Source: Methanobacteriota archaeon (GTDB taxonomy: Archaea > Thermoplasmatota > Poseidoniia > Poseidoniales > Poseidoniaceae). Taken from it: a stretch of 57,422 nt of DNA. The number at the start of each line of letters is the position of its first letter. Position 1 is the stretch's first letter. Shown here piece by piece: positions 44,367-55,500 of this stretch. The stretch spans positions 1 to 57,422 of the forward strand of contig JABIWF010000014.1 in the NCBI GenBank assembly GCA_018701175.1, read 5' to 3'. A program made the position numbers and the translations under genes. The notes under the pieces are model-generated. The model was not told where the DNA came from, did not search any database, and saw only the letters and a list, made by a program, of their open reading frames with translations.

Positions 44367-46133
44367 TCAATATCGCCAATCGTGACGAGAAGCAAGTGGA
44401 CGACGCCATCCTTGCCCGAAGGCTCGAGTTGACACGCGAGGCGCTGGTGACATCTGCCAGCGTTTGTGTTCACTGCGTTCCAGTCGAGTGAGAACTTCGA
44501 CCACCTGGCTTCGTTCGAAACCCTTGGCGGCGATATCATCTGCATCGAGGCCTTCCTCGATGTGGCAGTGCAAAATCGCATCGAGGATCGGGTACGGAGG
44601 CAATGAATCCTCATCTTTCTGGTCAGGGGCTAATTCTGCGGACGGCGGCTTGGTTCGCGAAGAGGCGTTGATTGGCGGAGTTCTTCCGGCTTGTACAGCA
44701 CGAGCATTGAACACATCGGCAAGCCCGTAGACTTGCATTTTGTAGAGGTCGCCAAGCGGTGCGTAACCACCAGCCATATCACCATACAATGTGCAGTATC
44801 CTTGAGCAATTTCGGATTTGTTGCCGGTAGCAATGGCCATTCGGCCTTGAGCATTCGCGTGAGCCATAACAATCAATCCTCGAAGACGAGCTTGGAGATT
44901 TTCAGAAGCCACTGGATGCCCATCGCGAAGCATGCCTCCAATTGAGGCTTCAACGGAAGCATGGAATGAATCGATTTCGATGGTATCGAACACAAGTCCA
45001 AGGGATTCAGCAGTATGTCTCGCATCGTCAATGGAATGCTGAGATGAATGACGGCTTGGCATGGCGATTCCAGTCACGTTCTGTGGACCAACGGCTGCTG
45101 CTGCAACACACGCTGCAACGGCAGAATCTATTCCGCCTGACAGACCCAAAACAATAGAATTGATACCGGATTTACGGCAGTAATCGGAAAGACCGGTCAC
45201 GACAGCGTCGGTGAGGTCTTCAAGCAAGTCTTTGTCGTATTCTCGACCGTCATCATCGGCAGTGAGATGCCGTAAAGCATCGGAGCCGATATTCAGTGCG
45301 TCCGGTGATTGTGAAGGAATCCAGTGGCATCTTTCAGCACCATCGATATCGACCATCAAAACACCCTCTTGCCACGCTGGTGCGACAACAACTCGACCAT
45401 CAGGCCAAGCAACAAGTGAGTTGCCGTCAAACAACAAATCATCGTTACCTCCAACTTGGTTTGCCAGCAGGAAGGGGTGTCCAAGAACGGCTGCTGCGGT
45501 ACGACATACATGAATACGAGAACTCAATTTGTCGGCGTGGTACGGTGACGCTGAGAGATTGACTGTTGCGTCGAGTAGAACGCCTTGCCTACCCCATTCA
45601 GCCAAATGTTCGATGGGGTCTGCTGAGTACGTCGAAGGCGTAAGACCTGCCGTTTGCCATGCGTCTTCGCAAACCGTAACGCCGAGGTTGAGATCGGCAA
45701 TTGTGCGAGCGATTCCGGAGCGATTGTCCGGTTGGAAGTATCGAGCTTCGTCGAAGACATCGTAGGTTGGAAGAAGTTGCTTTCTTGCCACGACATGAGC
45801 ATTTCCTTCACCACTGGGATGAGCACCTGATGAACCGGCTCGAACAACACCATTCGCAGGGAGTTGTCGTTTGGCTTGAGGCAAAATCGGTGTCCCAACC
45901 AGAACTGGAATCTCAACACGCAATGAGCTAGCAGTTTTTTGTGCCAGAGAAATAAATTCCTCTTGCAACAGTAAATCTCGTGGAGGATACCCCGAAATGG
46001 CGAGTTCCGTTGTTACAGCGACATGTGCACCTTGACTGGAAGCGAGCGACGCAAGGTGTTCGAGTCGAGCAGCATTTCCCGTCACGTCACCAACCGTAGG
46101 GTCAACTTGCAAAAGGCCAATCCATCGACTCAT
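44367..46133 (-). CDS. nadE: glutamine-dependent NAD+ synthetase
   Basis: A 588-residue two-domain enzyme. The N-terminal nitrilase domain makes ammonia from glutamine: Glu in AVTTELAISGYPPRD, Lys in VARKQLLPTYDVFDEARYF, Cys in GVTVCEDAW. The C-terminal ATP-pyrophosphatase domain has GLSGGIDSAVAACVAA near residue 330 and ATGNKSEIAQGYCTLYGDMA, and ligates ammonia to deamido-NAD. ATG 46133 has GGTGAT just upstream; earlier in-frame codons overlap the giant gene. Followed by trhO. Confidence 0.93.
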   Translation of the reverse strand: MSRWIGLLQVDPTVGDVTGNAARLEHLASLASSQGAHVAVTTELAISGYPPRDLLLQEEFISLAQKTASSLRVEIPVLVGTPILPQAKRQLPANGVVRAGSSGAHPSGEGNAHVVARKQLLPTYDVFDEARYFQPDNRSGIARTIADLNLGVTVCEDAWQTAGLTPSTYSADPIEHLAEWGRQGVLLDATVNLSASPYHADKLSSRIHVCRTAAAVLGHPFLLANQVGGNDDLLFDGNSLVAWPDGRVVVAPAWQEGVLMVDIDGAERCHWIPSQSPDALNIGSDALRHLTADDDGREYDKDLLEDLTDAVVTGLSDYCRKSGINSIVLGLSGGIDSAVAACVAAAAVGPQNVTGIAMPSRHSSQHSIDDARHTAESLGLVFDTIEIDSFHASVEASIGGMLRDGHPVASENLQARLRGLIVMAHANAQGRMAIATGNKSEIAQGYCTLYGDMAGGYAPLGDLYKMQVYGLADVFNARAVQAGRTPPINASSRTKPPSAELAPDQKDEDSLPPYPILDAILHCHIEEGLDADDIAAKGFERSQVVEVLTRLERSEHKRWQMSPAPRVSTRAFGQGWRRPLASRHDWRY

Positions 46134-46149
46134 CGTATCACCAATGCCG

Positions 46150-49100
46150 TCACTTGTGTTGTACAATTTCGCCTTCAGCGTTCTTGTACCACCATTCATT
46201 GGCTTCTTTGTCATGGTACCACCAGTAACCATCAGAGCCCATTACCCAGTCTGTTTCCTCGGTGTTTGAAGAAGGTGTGTCTTCGCTTACTGCGCTGGTT
46301 GCCGCTGCAACCTGGGCCACTGATTCCGAGACTGTGTCGTCATCAACGTCGTCCTCTTCCTCTTCGTCTTCATATTCGAATTCAGAGGAGTATTCATCCC
46401 AATCGTATTCGGACTTTGAGCCACGATTGAGGGTCTTTCGACGAGCCCAGAGAAGACCAGTCGTGATGATGGAAACGAACAGTAACCCCGCTAAACTACC
46501 AAGCAATGGATGGACATCACCAAAGAGTTGCTCGGAGAAAGAGACTTCGCGCGTCGGGCGAACATCGATTGATGGACCAATCGCACTTGCATCTCCGTCG
46601 ATCTTGACTTCGACCCACTGCAAACCAGTTTGTGAAGGATTCCAATCCGTAGCAACCGGGACAATTCCTCCGAGAGGCACTTCGACGGTGATACGTTGTA
46701 GATTTGAGCGTTCACCTGTGGCTTGAACTTCGGTGAAAATCACCTCAACCGAGCCATCCAGTGTACCTGTATTTTCAACATAGGCAGTAACAATGGATGT
46801 TTGCCCAAGTTCAACTAAATAGCGTGAATAGGTGATGGATGTACTCTGCAATTCAAACTCAGGCTTGAGCCAAACCATGTCCCAGACCGCAACTGGAGAA
46901 CCAGGTTCAGCACCGTCAAGCCCCAGGACTTCGTTTCCTGCAAGGTCACGGCCGGAGACATACATATGGACTGAAAGTCTGTTCTCAAGCATTTCATTGG
47001 TAATCTCGCTGAGATCAAAAGAGCCGACAACTTCGAGTCTCAAACCGGAAAGATCTGTGCCGAGTAAGTTCAGTGGTTCAACCCCATTACGGAGCCGATC
47101 ACCGGTCGCTTTCTCTTCAACCCACCAAACCAGTTCAAGAGATTCGACGTCCAAACCTCCGGCTTCTGACATCAGAATTTTCACTTCGTGAGACTCGGGT
47201 TCGAGAACTGAGAACGGTCGAGGATTCGAGACTTCTACCGGCTGAGGTCCAGTGCCATCCACAATAATCCAGCGTACTGCGTTGGTTAGGTCGGTGGAGT
47301 CGATGCCTTGACCTTCAAGACATCCAACTTTCCAGGTGAGTGGAATGGTCTGAGTTGTCGAGGGTGCTTGTAATGCTACAGACCAAATTCCATCGAGTGA
47401 ATTGGCTGAAGAAGAAGAGCCGGAGAACAAGAGGTCGATTTGGCAATCAAAGTCAGGAACAGTTCCTGTTTCCGAGAAGACGACATTTCCTGCGATTTCG
47501 AATGGGCTGCTTGGCGCTATTCGAGCACCATCGCCGAGTAATGCCCCCTGCGAGAGAATGAGCGAAACGCTTTCTTCTGGAACTTCAAGAGCAGCGGAGA
47601 AACGCCATCGATGTTCGGGGAATGCCCGGAACACTTCCTGTCCTGCTCGGTCAATCATGTGGATTCCAGGCTCTCGGCGTGTCTCACCGAGGTCGGGAGT
47701 CGTCCAAGCGAGCTTGAAATCGACATTGAGCGTCAAAGCGGTTTCGTAAGGGTCTGCTGGACCATCAGCGCCTAACATTTGACAATCATCAATCAAAACG
47801 TGAGGGCTGGTTGTCGTACAATTTCCAGTCGCAAAATCCCAACGAATCGGTAACGGGTCACTGCCTTGGTTTGAAGCAAGTTCAACGATGACTGTCGTGA
47901 GGTCCGAACCGCCGTTTGGTTCAGTTATTTCAACATCAAAGGTGTATGGCATTTGAGGGTGAAGCCAAGGGTTCTTTCCGTCGGAATATGAATAGGCATT
48001 CGGAGCCACACTTGGAGCACCATCAACCGCTAACTGATACATGAACAGGTGCTTATCGACTGCATCTGAGCCACCAAACTCCAAAGGATGGCCTGCGTCA
48101 TCAGTGCCGGTCAAATACACCGAAACTTTCTGTCCTAGACTGCCTCCAGTATCATCCATCATGAAGGTGTACTGGCCAATGAGAGGGCTCAAATCGTTCG
48201 GGGTAAACAGCGACATGGGCTGGTATTCACCCTCATCTGGCCACTGGTTTGAATTGGCATCATCGAACCATTCTCGCCAAACCATGGCTTGAATGTTGGT
48301 TGGAAGAATGGGTTGGTCCGAAATCTGAATTTGAACCGTTTGTGTCGTTGATGGCATACGATGGTCGTAGCGGTCCATGTTGACCTCAAGCACACGCGGA
48401 GAGATGGTGTCGATGTGGAACGTTCGCTCAAGAGAACCGAAATCCGGATGGACTGAACCGTTTTCAGAGGTAAGTTCGATACGCCATGTCAAAGGCCCGA
48501 AGGTGAACGGTACAGTGTCCTGATAGTCCCAGGTGTTCTCATCCAGTGTAGTCGTGTTGGCTACAAGGACATCACCTCTGTAAAGCGAAAGCATTCCTTC
48601 TCCATCCATGAAAGCGTCAATCGTAGAGACGTTTTCGAATCCAACAAAGGCAGAGATGTTGAGTTTGGTATACGGAAGAAGGTAGTAATCCGACGAACCC
48701 AAAATGAGGTTTTCGTCAGCGTTCGTGAAGGTCATAATGTTCAGTGTCAAATCATTCTCATAGGCTTGATTGCCGAAAACGCCGTATGTGAAGGTGCTCG
48801 GCATGGAGTACACGGTGTTTGAGAGTTGAAGCCGTGTCGTGATTTTCATGGTATCTGTATCGTCCCATAGCGGTAAAATCCGGAATTTCACATCGATGAG
48901 AACACTCGTGCCAGATTGATTGAACGAGATTGACTCCGTTGGATGCAGTTCTATGAACTCGAAATCACCTGTTCCAAATGGTGTTGCTCCTGAGACGGGG
49001 ACAGTCCATGTTGCGTGGTAATCATCATCAAGAACATCAAGGCGGATGGAACTTGGAGCAACACCAATCACCGAGTACGACATACTGATTGTTCTCCATC

Positions 49101-52100
49101 GTTGGCTTGGCGTGAGGACATCCACTTCAGGATCAATGGTAGCGGTGTTCAAAACAACCACTGCCGATGAATTGAGGCCGAGAACTTCAACGGTTAGACC
49201 ACCCTTTTGAGTGGAGGTCAGGGGTAACGGAATCTCATGCATACCACCGACCAAAGGCAGCAATCTTCTAGCATCGTTGAGGTTGAGTACAAAGGTAGAA
49301 TCCGACTCAAATATTTGTGATGCTTCAGCGTAATAGGTGACCAAGAGACCACCAAACTCAACGGTCGATGACGCATAGACTTCAATGTCAACTTCCACAA
49401 ACCGTGTTCCGAGATGATTCAAACCGCCTTGGCCAGAAATTGATTGCTCAATGTTGTCACGGGTTGTTTGGTTCAGTTCAACATGCAAGAGCGAAGTTTC
49501 ATTCATCGTATCAGATGCAAGAATCTGTGACTGATACAGCAGGGTATAGCCGGTAATCGATGAATCAGCGTTCGTAACACCAAACGAAAAAGAGTGAAGA
49601 TCCGCTAGGGGTACGAGGATTTTGGTCGTTGCGTATCCGGACGAGCCAACCGTTTCTGAAATACTCTTGTTACCGTTTGAGAAAACGTCCTGCCAGCCCC
49701 AAGTTCCGATATTTGGGAAATCAGCACCCCACTCAAAGTCACCGTCATCGTTGAAATCAAATCGAGGGTTGCTTGCGACTTCACCGTAGTGTACAAGGGT
49801 CTCAAACGATTCAACGGTCCAATACCCAAGGCCTGAATTCAACGGAACCAATCGGAACTGAAGTTCATACATTGGCATCGATGAAGAAACATCGAAAGCA
49901 CCCATGTTTGCCACGACCGTCCAAGATGCATTTACTGCATCCCACATCTGGAGTTCAACATTGGTTCCTGTGAGGCTACCGGTGACTCGTGATGCAGGAG
50001 CCACCAGTTGTCGCGAATCCATAGTTAAGGAGCAAGTTGAATCTCCTCGGTAGCCTTCAATATCGATATCGGTGACGATAACAGTTGCGTTTTGTGCACC
50101 TCCAATCACTTCCGCCTCGTCGCCAATAGAATACAATTGACCACCGTTTTGAACGAGAGGAGAAAGAAGTTCTCCGCCCCAGTTCCGTACGCCTTGAACC
50201 GTAAACATTCCACCGTTTCCTCCGGACACAGTAATTTGATCGCCTACTGAATATCCTGAGCCCCGTCCAACAATCGACACAGAAGTCAAGTTGCCACCAA
50301 TAGCGTAGACTGAATCGATTTCAATACGACCGTTGAAGTCACCCCCTGAGAGAGTAATAAGGTCGTTCACCGCATACCCTGAGGCGTTGTTGAGGACGGT
50401 GTAACCAGTGATGGTACCGCCTTGGCGGTTTGTATCGAGCACAGTGAAGTTTGCATTGCTGTCCCCTCCTGGAATGTTCAAAGTATCACCCACGTCGTAA
50501 TTGAGCCCAGGTGTACTGAATGAAATCGAAGTAATTCCGCCACCGGTTTCAGTGAGTCCAGTCGTGTAAAAGTAAGCGTCAGCGTCCCCACCTGAGATGT
50601 AGAGTTTATCGAAGAAACCGTAACCTGAACCGCCACTAATGATGGTTATGGAATTAATTGAACCACCAGAAACTGAATCTATGCTGACGCGCAGACCCGA
50701 GCCTGAACCGCCGCTTGTGAAAGCAAAGCTCGTTGTCGAGTAATTCGTTCCGCCGTTAAGGAGTGAATAACCGGTCGGAATTCCAGTGATAATCGGGCTG
50801 GCGGTATAGTCTATTTTCAAACCGCTACCGTTGCCGCCGCTCAATGCGACGTCGCTCGAGGAGGTGTATCCAGAACCGCCGTTCAAAGACGAATAGAGAG
50901 ATACAGCGCCCGAACCGGTGATTGGCGTAGCTGTCGTTTGGATCTGTAGACCCGAACCACTTCCGCCGTTTGGTGAGATGATTTGTGAAGTGTACCCTGT
51001 ACCTCCTGCTGAAAGACTTGAACCGTCCACGATACCTGAAGTAACGGGGGTTGCAACCGTAGACACAGTGAGGCCAGTCCCGTTACCACCGCTGGTCGCT
51101 CTACCGTTACTGGTGTTGGTGTACAGAGAACCAACAGAAGTGACGCCAGATAACGCGTCAACTTCATCTAAAATGTAAGGCAAGGGACTGGTTTGAACGG
51201 TTAAACCAGTGCCGTATGAACTGGTTGTTGCGGCCGAAGATGAAGCAAGGTAAGCCCATCCGGCATCCAGAACATCAACTGAAGTTGCGGAGCCGTAAGC
51301 AGCAAATTGGCCGTTTGCCCCGCACATCGACTGAGAATTCCCGAGGTTTTGCCAATCGGAGTATTTTGTCGACATTGTTCCATCACCGGTCACCGAATAG
51401 ACGAGAGGAAGTATTCCATTTGATCCAGCCGAAAGGGAGAGGCGAATGCGTATCGACTCATGCACCGTCTCATCGATCAGATGGAGCGGTACAGTGAAAG
51501 TGTTCGAGCCTGTAAAGCCGGGAATTTCAACACCGTTGGCATCGAGGACTGTCCAGTTGAGGGATGCACCTGCAGGTACATAGGCGTCTATGTTCATCGG
51601 TGTGTAAATTGTATTCGCCACTTGGAAGGAAGACGAGGCAGACCAGCCAATGCTTGGACTTGTCCAGTTCGATACCGGTGGGGAAGCGATACGAACATCG
51701 TCAAAGAACCAGTAATCATAGGTCGAACCTGTACCACCGGTTTGCAACATACGGATTTGAGTGGTTGAATGCAATGCTGCTGCAGGCAACGTCCCAGACC
51801 ATTGCAGTGGAGGTTGATTGTAGGTGCTGCCAGCCCAAGTTTGGAGCGTTGTCCAAGAGCCTGAAGCGGTTTTGTATCGCAGTTGAAGATCTTCGTTGGT
51901 GTCCGGCTCTTCGCCGCAGCTGGAAGTACCTTGGCGAATCCATATGTGAATCGGAACGGCATTTGCACCTGCCAAATTGATGGTTGGAGAGGTTGCGTGC
52001 TCAGAGGATGAGGCAGAGGGTGCTTGTGTTTTGATTGAACCTCCTGAAGTCCCGTTGACACCACATGTGTTCGTGTAAAGGCCCACATAAGAGGAACTGG

Positions 52101-52533
52101 ATACCGTCCAACCTTGTAGCCCGCTGTTGAAATCCCAGAGAGTGCCTGCACGGGAGCCCGTCAAGAAGCCGTCCGCGTCAATTGTTGCACCGTCACTGAC
52201 AGCATCGCTGTGACCCCACGCTGAAGTACCGCTCCACATCAAGCCGTTCGATGAAGGCTCGATTCCGGGAGACATTGAGAGATGAACATCGGTCACAGGT
52301 TGCGATGCAGGGACATCGAGGGTCAACTCTTCGTTGTAGAGGCCTGAGCCGTCTAAAAACAACTGTGAGGCTGGGTCACCACCGGATGCCAACGAAACCG
52401 AAGATTCTCCGAGTTCACCGAAAGTATCCGTATCTGCAGTGGATGCGAGAAAAGTGCTCAGTGGCCCGGTCAACATCAGAAAGAGTATGAGAAAACATAG
52501 CAATTTTAACCGATACCCTGCCGACATCAACAT
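46150..52533 (-). CDS. giant surface protein with GxGY-type repeats and cytoplasmic W-rich tail
   Basis: About 2,127 residues. A signal peptide (LKLLCFLILFLMLTGPLS) is followed by a lectin-like region around residues 110-280 (TLWDFNSGLQGWTV, YDYWFFDDVRIASP), then a Gly-rich repeat block about residues 430-830 (GGSGSGL, GGSGYT, VGDQITVSGGNGG), then many beta domains. A single membrane helix (PLLGSLAGLLFVSIITTGLLW) near residue 2,000 precedes a basic stop-transfer, an acidic Asp/Glu run and a final Trp/Tyr-rich motif (GYWWYHDKEANEWWYKN). Function unknown. Starts at 52533 or 52527 both give the signal. It probably shares a transcript with nadE 16 bases on. Confidence 0.75.
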   Translation of the reverse strand: MLMSAGYRLKLLCFLILFLMLTGPLSTFLASTADTDTFGELGESSVSLASGGDPASQLFLDGSGLYNEELTLDVPASQPVTDVHLSMSPGIEPSSNGLMWSGTSAWGHSDAVSDGATIDADGFLTGSRAGTLWDFNSGLQGWTVSSSSYVGLYTNTCGVNGTSGGSIKTQAPSASSSEHATSPTINLAGANAVPIHIWIRQGTSSCGEEPDTNEDLQLRYKTASGSWTTLQTWAGSTYNQPPLQWSGTLPAAALHSTTQIRMLQTGGTGSTYDYWFFDDVRIASPPVSNWTSPSIGWSASSSFQVANTIYTPMNIDAYVPAGASLNWTVLDANGVEIPGFTGSNTFTVPLHLIDETVHESIRIRLSLSAGSNGILPLVYSVTGDGTMSTKYSDWQNLGNSQSMCGANGQFAAYGSATSVDVLDAGWAYLASSSAATTSSYGTGLTVQTSPLPYILDEVDALSGVTSVGSLYTNTSNGRATSGGNGTGLTVSTVATPVTSGIVDGSSLSAGGTGYTSQIISPNGGSGSGLQIQTTATPITGSGAVSLYSSLNGGSGYTSSSDVALSGGNGSGLKIDYTASPIITGIPTGYSLLNGGTNYSTTSFAFTSGGSGSGLRVSIDSVSGGSINSITIISGGSGYGFFDKLYISGGDADAYFYTTGLTETGGGITSISFSTPGLNYDVGDTLNIPGGDSNANFTVLDTNRQGGTITGYTVLNNASGYAVNDLITLSGGDFNGRIEIDSVYAIGGNLTSVSIVGRGSGYSVGDQITVSGGNGGMFTVQGVRNWGGELLSPLVQNGGQLYSIGDEAEVIGGAQNATVIVTDIDIEGYRGDSTCSLTMDSRQLVAPASRVTGSLTGTNVELQMWDAVNASWTVVANMGAFDVSSSMPMYELQFRLVPLNSGLGYWTVESFETLVHYGEVASNPRFDFNDDGDFEWGADFPNIGTWGWQDVFSNGNKSISETVGSSGYATTKILVPLADLHSFSFGVTNADSSITGYTLLYQSQILASDTMNETSLLHVELNQTTRDNIEQSISGQGGLNHLGTRFVEVDIEVYASSTVEFGGLLVTYYAEASQIFESDSTFVLNLNDARRLLPLVGGMHEIPLPLTSTQKGGLTVEVLGLNSSAVVVLNTATIDPEVDVLTPSQRWRTISMSYSVIGVAPSSIRLDVLDDDYHATWTVPVSGATPFGTGDFEFIELHPTESISFNQSGTSVLIDVKFRILPLWDDTDTMKITTRLQLSNTVYSMPSTFTYGVFGNQAYENDLTLNIMTFTNADENLILGSSDYYLLPYTKLNISAFVGFENVSTIDAFMDGEGMLSLYRGDVLVANTTTLDENTWDYQDTVPFTFGPLTWRIELTSENGSVHPDFGSLERTFHIDTISPRVLEVNMDRYDHRMPSTTQTVQIQISDQPILPTNIQAMVWREWFDDANSNQWPDEGEYQPMSLFTPNDLSPLIGQYTFMMDDTGGSLGQKVSVYLTGTDDAGHPLEFGGSDAVDKHLFMYQLAVDGAPSVAPNAYSYSDGKNPWLHPQMPYTFDVEITEPNGGSDLTTVIVELASNQGSDPLPIRWDFATGNCTTTSPHVLIDDCQMLGADGPADPYETALTLNVDFKLAWTTPDLGETRREPGIHMIDRAGQEVFRAFPEHRWRFSAALEVPEESVSLILSQGALLGDGARIAPSSPFEIAGNVVFSETGTVPDFDCQIDLLFSGSSSSANSLDGIWSVALQAPSTTQTIPLTWKVGCLEGQGIDSTDLTNAVRWIIVDGTGPQPVEVSNPRPFSVLEPESHEVKILMSEAGGLDVESLELVWWVEEKATGDRLRNGVEPLNLLGTDLSGLRLEVVGSFDLSEITNEMLENRLSVHMYVSGRDLAGNEVLGLDGAEPGSPVAVWDMVWLKPEFELQSTSITYSRYLVELGQTSIVTAYVENTGTLDGSVEVIFTEVQATGERSNLQRITVEVPLGGIVPVATDWNPSQTGLQWVEVKIDGDASAIGPSIDVRPTREVSFSEQLFGDVHPLLGSLAGLLFVSIITTGLLWARRKTLNRGSKSEYDWDEYSSEFEYEDEEEEDDVDDDTVSESVAQVAAATSAVSEDTPSSNTEETDWVMGSDGYWWYHDKEANEWWYKNAEGEIVQHK
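50080..51215 (-). repeat. Gly-rich GxGY/GGxGSGL repeat block within the giant surface protein
   Basis: The encoded block alternates two motifs: GGSGYT-type turns and GG(N/S)GSGL(x)(I/V) strands, later changing to GYxVGDxLTVSGG. About a dozen units of 25-45 residues. The pattern resembles repeat hairpins common in tail fibres and other marine virus structural proteins. Unit boundaries were judged by eye. Confidence 0.7.
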
Positions 52534-52596
52534 TCCGTAGCGGTCTAACGATTTGAAACATACCCAAGCCCAATCCGGAGACACTGTGGTGAATCA

Positions 52597-55500
52597 GTGG
52601 AAAAGGAAACTCAAAATGCCACCTCTGAGAGGGGTGAGGTTCAAGACAAAAAGGCTTCTCGCATGGCTATGGCACGTCCTCATTCGGCAGGTGAACTCGA
52701 TGCTGTTGCACTCGAGACTGCGTTATTGGAAACATGGAAGCAAGAAAATGCATTCCGTGCTTCAATCGATTCCAACGGCGGCGGCGCTCCTTTCATCTTC
52801 CTCGAAGGGCCTCCAACGGCGAACGGAAAACCCGGTATCCACCATGTCGTAGCTCGAGCCTACAAGGACCTCGTATGCCGGTGGAAGACAATGGAAGGAT
52901 TCCGTGTCGAACGAAAGGGGGGCTGGGACACTCACGGATTGCCCGTGGAAATCGAAGTTCAGAAGCGTATGGACTTAATGTCAAAGGAAGCAATTGAGGC
53001 CTATGGGATGGACAACTTCAACCAAGCTTGCCGTGATTCCGTATGGACCTATGAATCTGCATGGAGAGAAATGACTGAGCGAATGGCCTACTGGGTCGAC
53101 CTCGACAACCCCTACGTTACACTCGACAACAATTATGTTGAATCATGTTGGTGGGCAATGAAACAAATGTTCGACAAAGGCCTGTTGTACCGAGGTCACA
53201 AAGTCCTACCGTATTGCCCACAAACCGGCACTTCCTATTCGAGTCACGAAGTTGCACTTGGATACAAGGAAGTCGAGGAACCTTCCGTTTATGTGAAATT
53301 CAAACTCATCGATGATGATGCGAGTATCCTTGCTTGGACAACAACGCCATGGACACTACCGGGTAACGTCGGTTTAGCAGTTGGACCAGAAGTCACCTAT
53401 GTGCGAGTTCGCATTACTGAACAAGCAGAAAACTGGGTCGGTGCTGGAGGCGCTTCCGACGGTGAAGAAGTAATACTAGCAAAGGAATTGATGAAGGATG
53501 TTCTGCGTCACAACGTAGAAATTGTCGAGGAATTCCCTGGTTCATCTCTGGTAGGTCGTTCCTATGAACCGCTGTTCCCAGATGCCGTACCTCGAGGAGA
53601 ATCTACAACTGCCTGGACCGTTCTTGAAGCCGATTGGGTCACCACGACCGATGGTACGGGCGTTGTGCACACCGCAGTTATGTACGGTGAAGACGACTAC
53701 AACTTGGGAATGGCTGCTGGTCTTCCCGCTTACCACACCGTTGGCATGGACGGTGCGTTCCTCGCTGGAACGCATCCGCAACTCGACGGGCGATACGTCA
53801 AAGAATGCGACCAAACTGTCATTGAACTGCTTTCTGCCAAAGGCGGAAGCAACGGCAAAGGCCCTGAGAGCGGACTGCTGTACAGAGAAAAATCCTACCT
53901 CCACGATTATCCACACTGTTGGAGAACAGACCACCCGTTGCTCTACTATGCCATGGACTCATGGTTCGTTCGCATGACTGCAGTCAAGGAACGGTTGTTG
54001 GAGTTCAACGATGGCGTCGAATGGGCACCTGACTGGGTTGGCGAGGGCCGATTTGGTGAATGGTTGCGCAACGTCAAAGATTGGGCCATCTCCCGTGAAC
54101 GCTACTGGGGCACGCCTCTGCCTGTTTGGCGAGACGATGAAGGCAACATGAAGTGCATCGGATCAATTGCTGAACTTCAAAGTGAAGTGGCCAAGGCAGT
54201 TGCTGCTGGATTTGAAAATCCCGAATGTCCTGATGATGTTGACCTGCACCGCCCGGTCGTCGATGGATACACACTGGTTTCCGATGATGGAAAGCCAATG
54301 CACAGAGAACCTTTTGTCATGGACTGCTGGTTTGATTCTGGCTGTGCACCATTCGCTCAATGGCATCATCCGTTTGAAGGAAAGGAAACATTCGATGCTT
54401 CATTCCCTGTCGATTACATTTGCGAAGGTGTTGACCAAACTCGCGGATGGTTCTACACGCTGCTTGCCGTTTCAACGACCGTGTTTGACAAACCCGCATA
54501 CAAGCGTTGCTTGAGCCTCGGTTTGATTCTTGATGCTGAAGGTAAGAAAATGTCGAAATCTCGTGGCAATATTGTTGATCCATGGGACCACTTCAACCGT
54601 GAAGGTGCTGATGCTACACGCTGGTACATGGTCACAGCAGGAGCACCATGGAACCCATTGAAGTTTGATTCAAACGGCGTTCGTGAGACCTATGCAAAGA
54701 TGTTCTTGACGCTGTGGAACGTCTACAAGTTCCACGCAGATTATGCCGCTCTCGACGGATTCGACCCCGAGCAATCAACATCTGATGTGGCATCTCGCTC
54801 GTCGCTCGACCGATGGATTCTCTCCCGCTTGGCGACCACCGCCAACAACTACCACGCCGACTTCAAGCAGTGGAATTTCCACAAGGCATGCCGTGACCTC
54901 GAAGAATTCATCGTCAACGATGTGTCGAATTGGTATGTTCGACGAAGCCGTCGCAGATTGTGGGACGATGCGGAGACCAGTGACAAAGTCGCCTGTCAGC
55001 ACACACTTCACGAGATACTTACCACGGTTTGCCGATTGGTCGCCCCTGTGAGTCCTTTCATGGTCGATGTCATCCACCGAAACTTGACCGGAAAAACGGT
55101 ACATCAAGCAGCATGGCCACTTGGCATACCCGGCTCACTTGATGGCGCCACCGCTGATGAATGGGATGAAGAGGCAGCGGCAGCAACCGCAAACCTACCG
55201 CCACAAGATGTGTCGCTTGAAGCAACGATGGCTTTGGTTCGTGAACTCGCTGAAGTAGGTCGACGCATCCGTGTTGAGGCCGGCCGACGCCAACGCCTAC
55301 CTTGCGCTCAAGGCTGGATTGTTTCCGGCCCCGACATGGCAGAATTTCACGACATCTTAGCTGAAGAACTCAACGTCGAATCAATCGAAGTTGAGAGTGA
55401 TCTCGACCGATTCCAGCAAATAGAACTGGCACCGAATTTCCGAGCATTAGCTCCGAAAGCACGCAGTGAAGTTAACGCTGTAGCCGGAGAAATCAAGAAT

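Noticed and set aside
44360-44614. N-terminal extension of trhO
   Set aside because: It lies inside the nadE coding sequence in another frame, and the family homology begins after ATG 44359.
46134-46232. Longer nadE start
   Set aside because: The extra codons overlap the end of the giant surface gene and the nitrilase domain starts right at ATG 46133.
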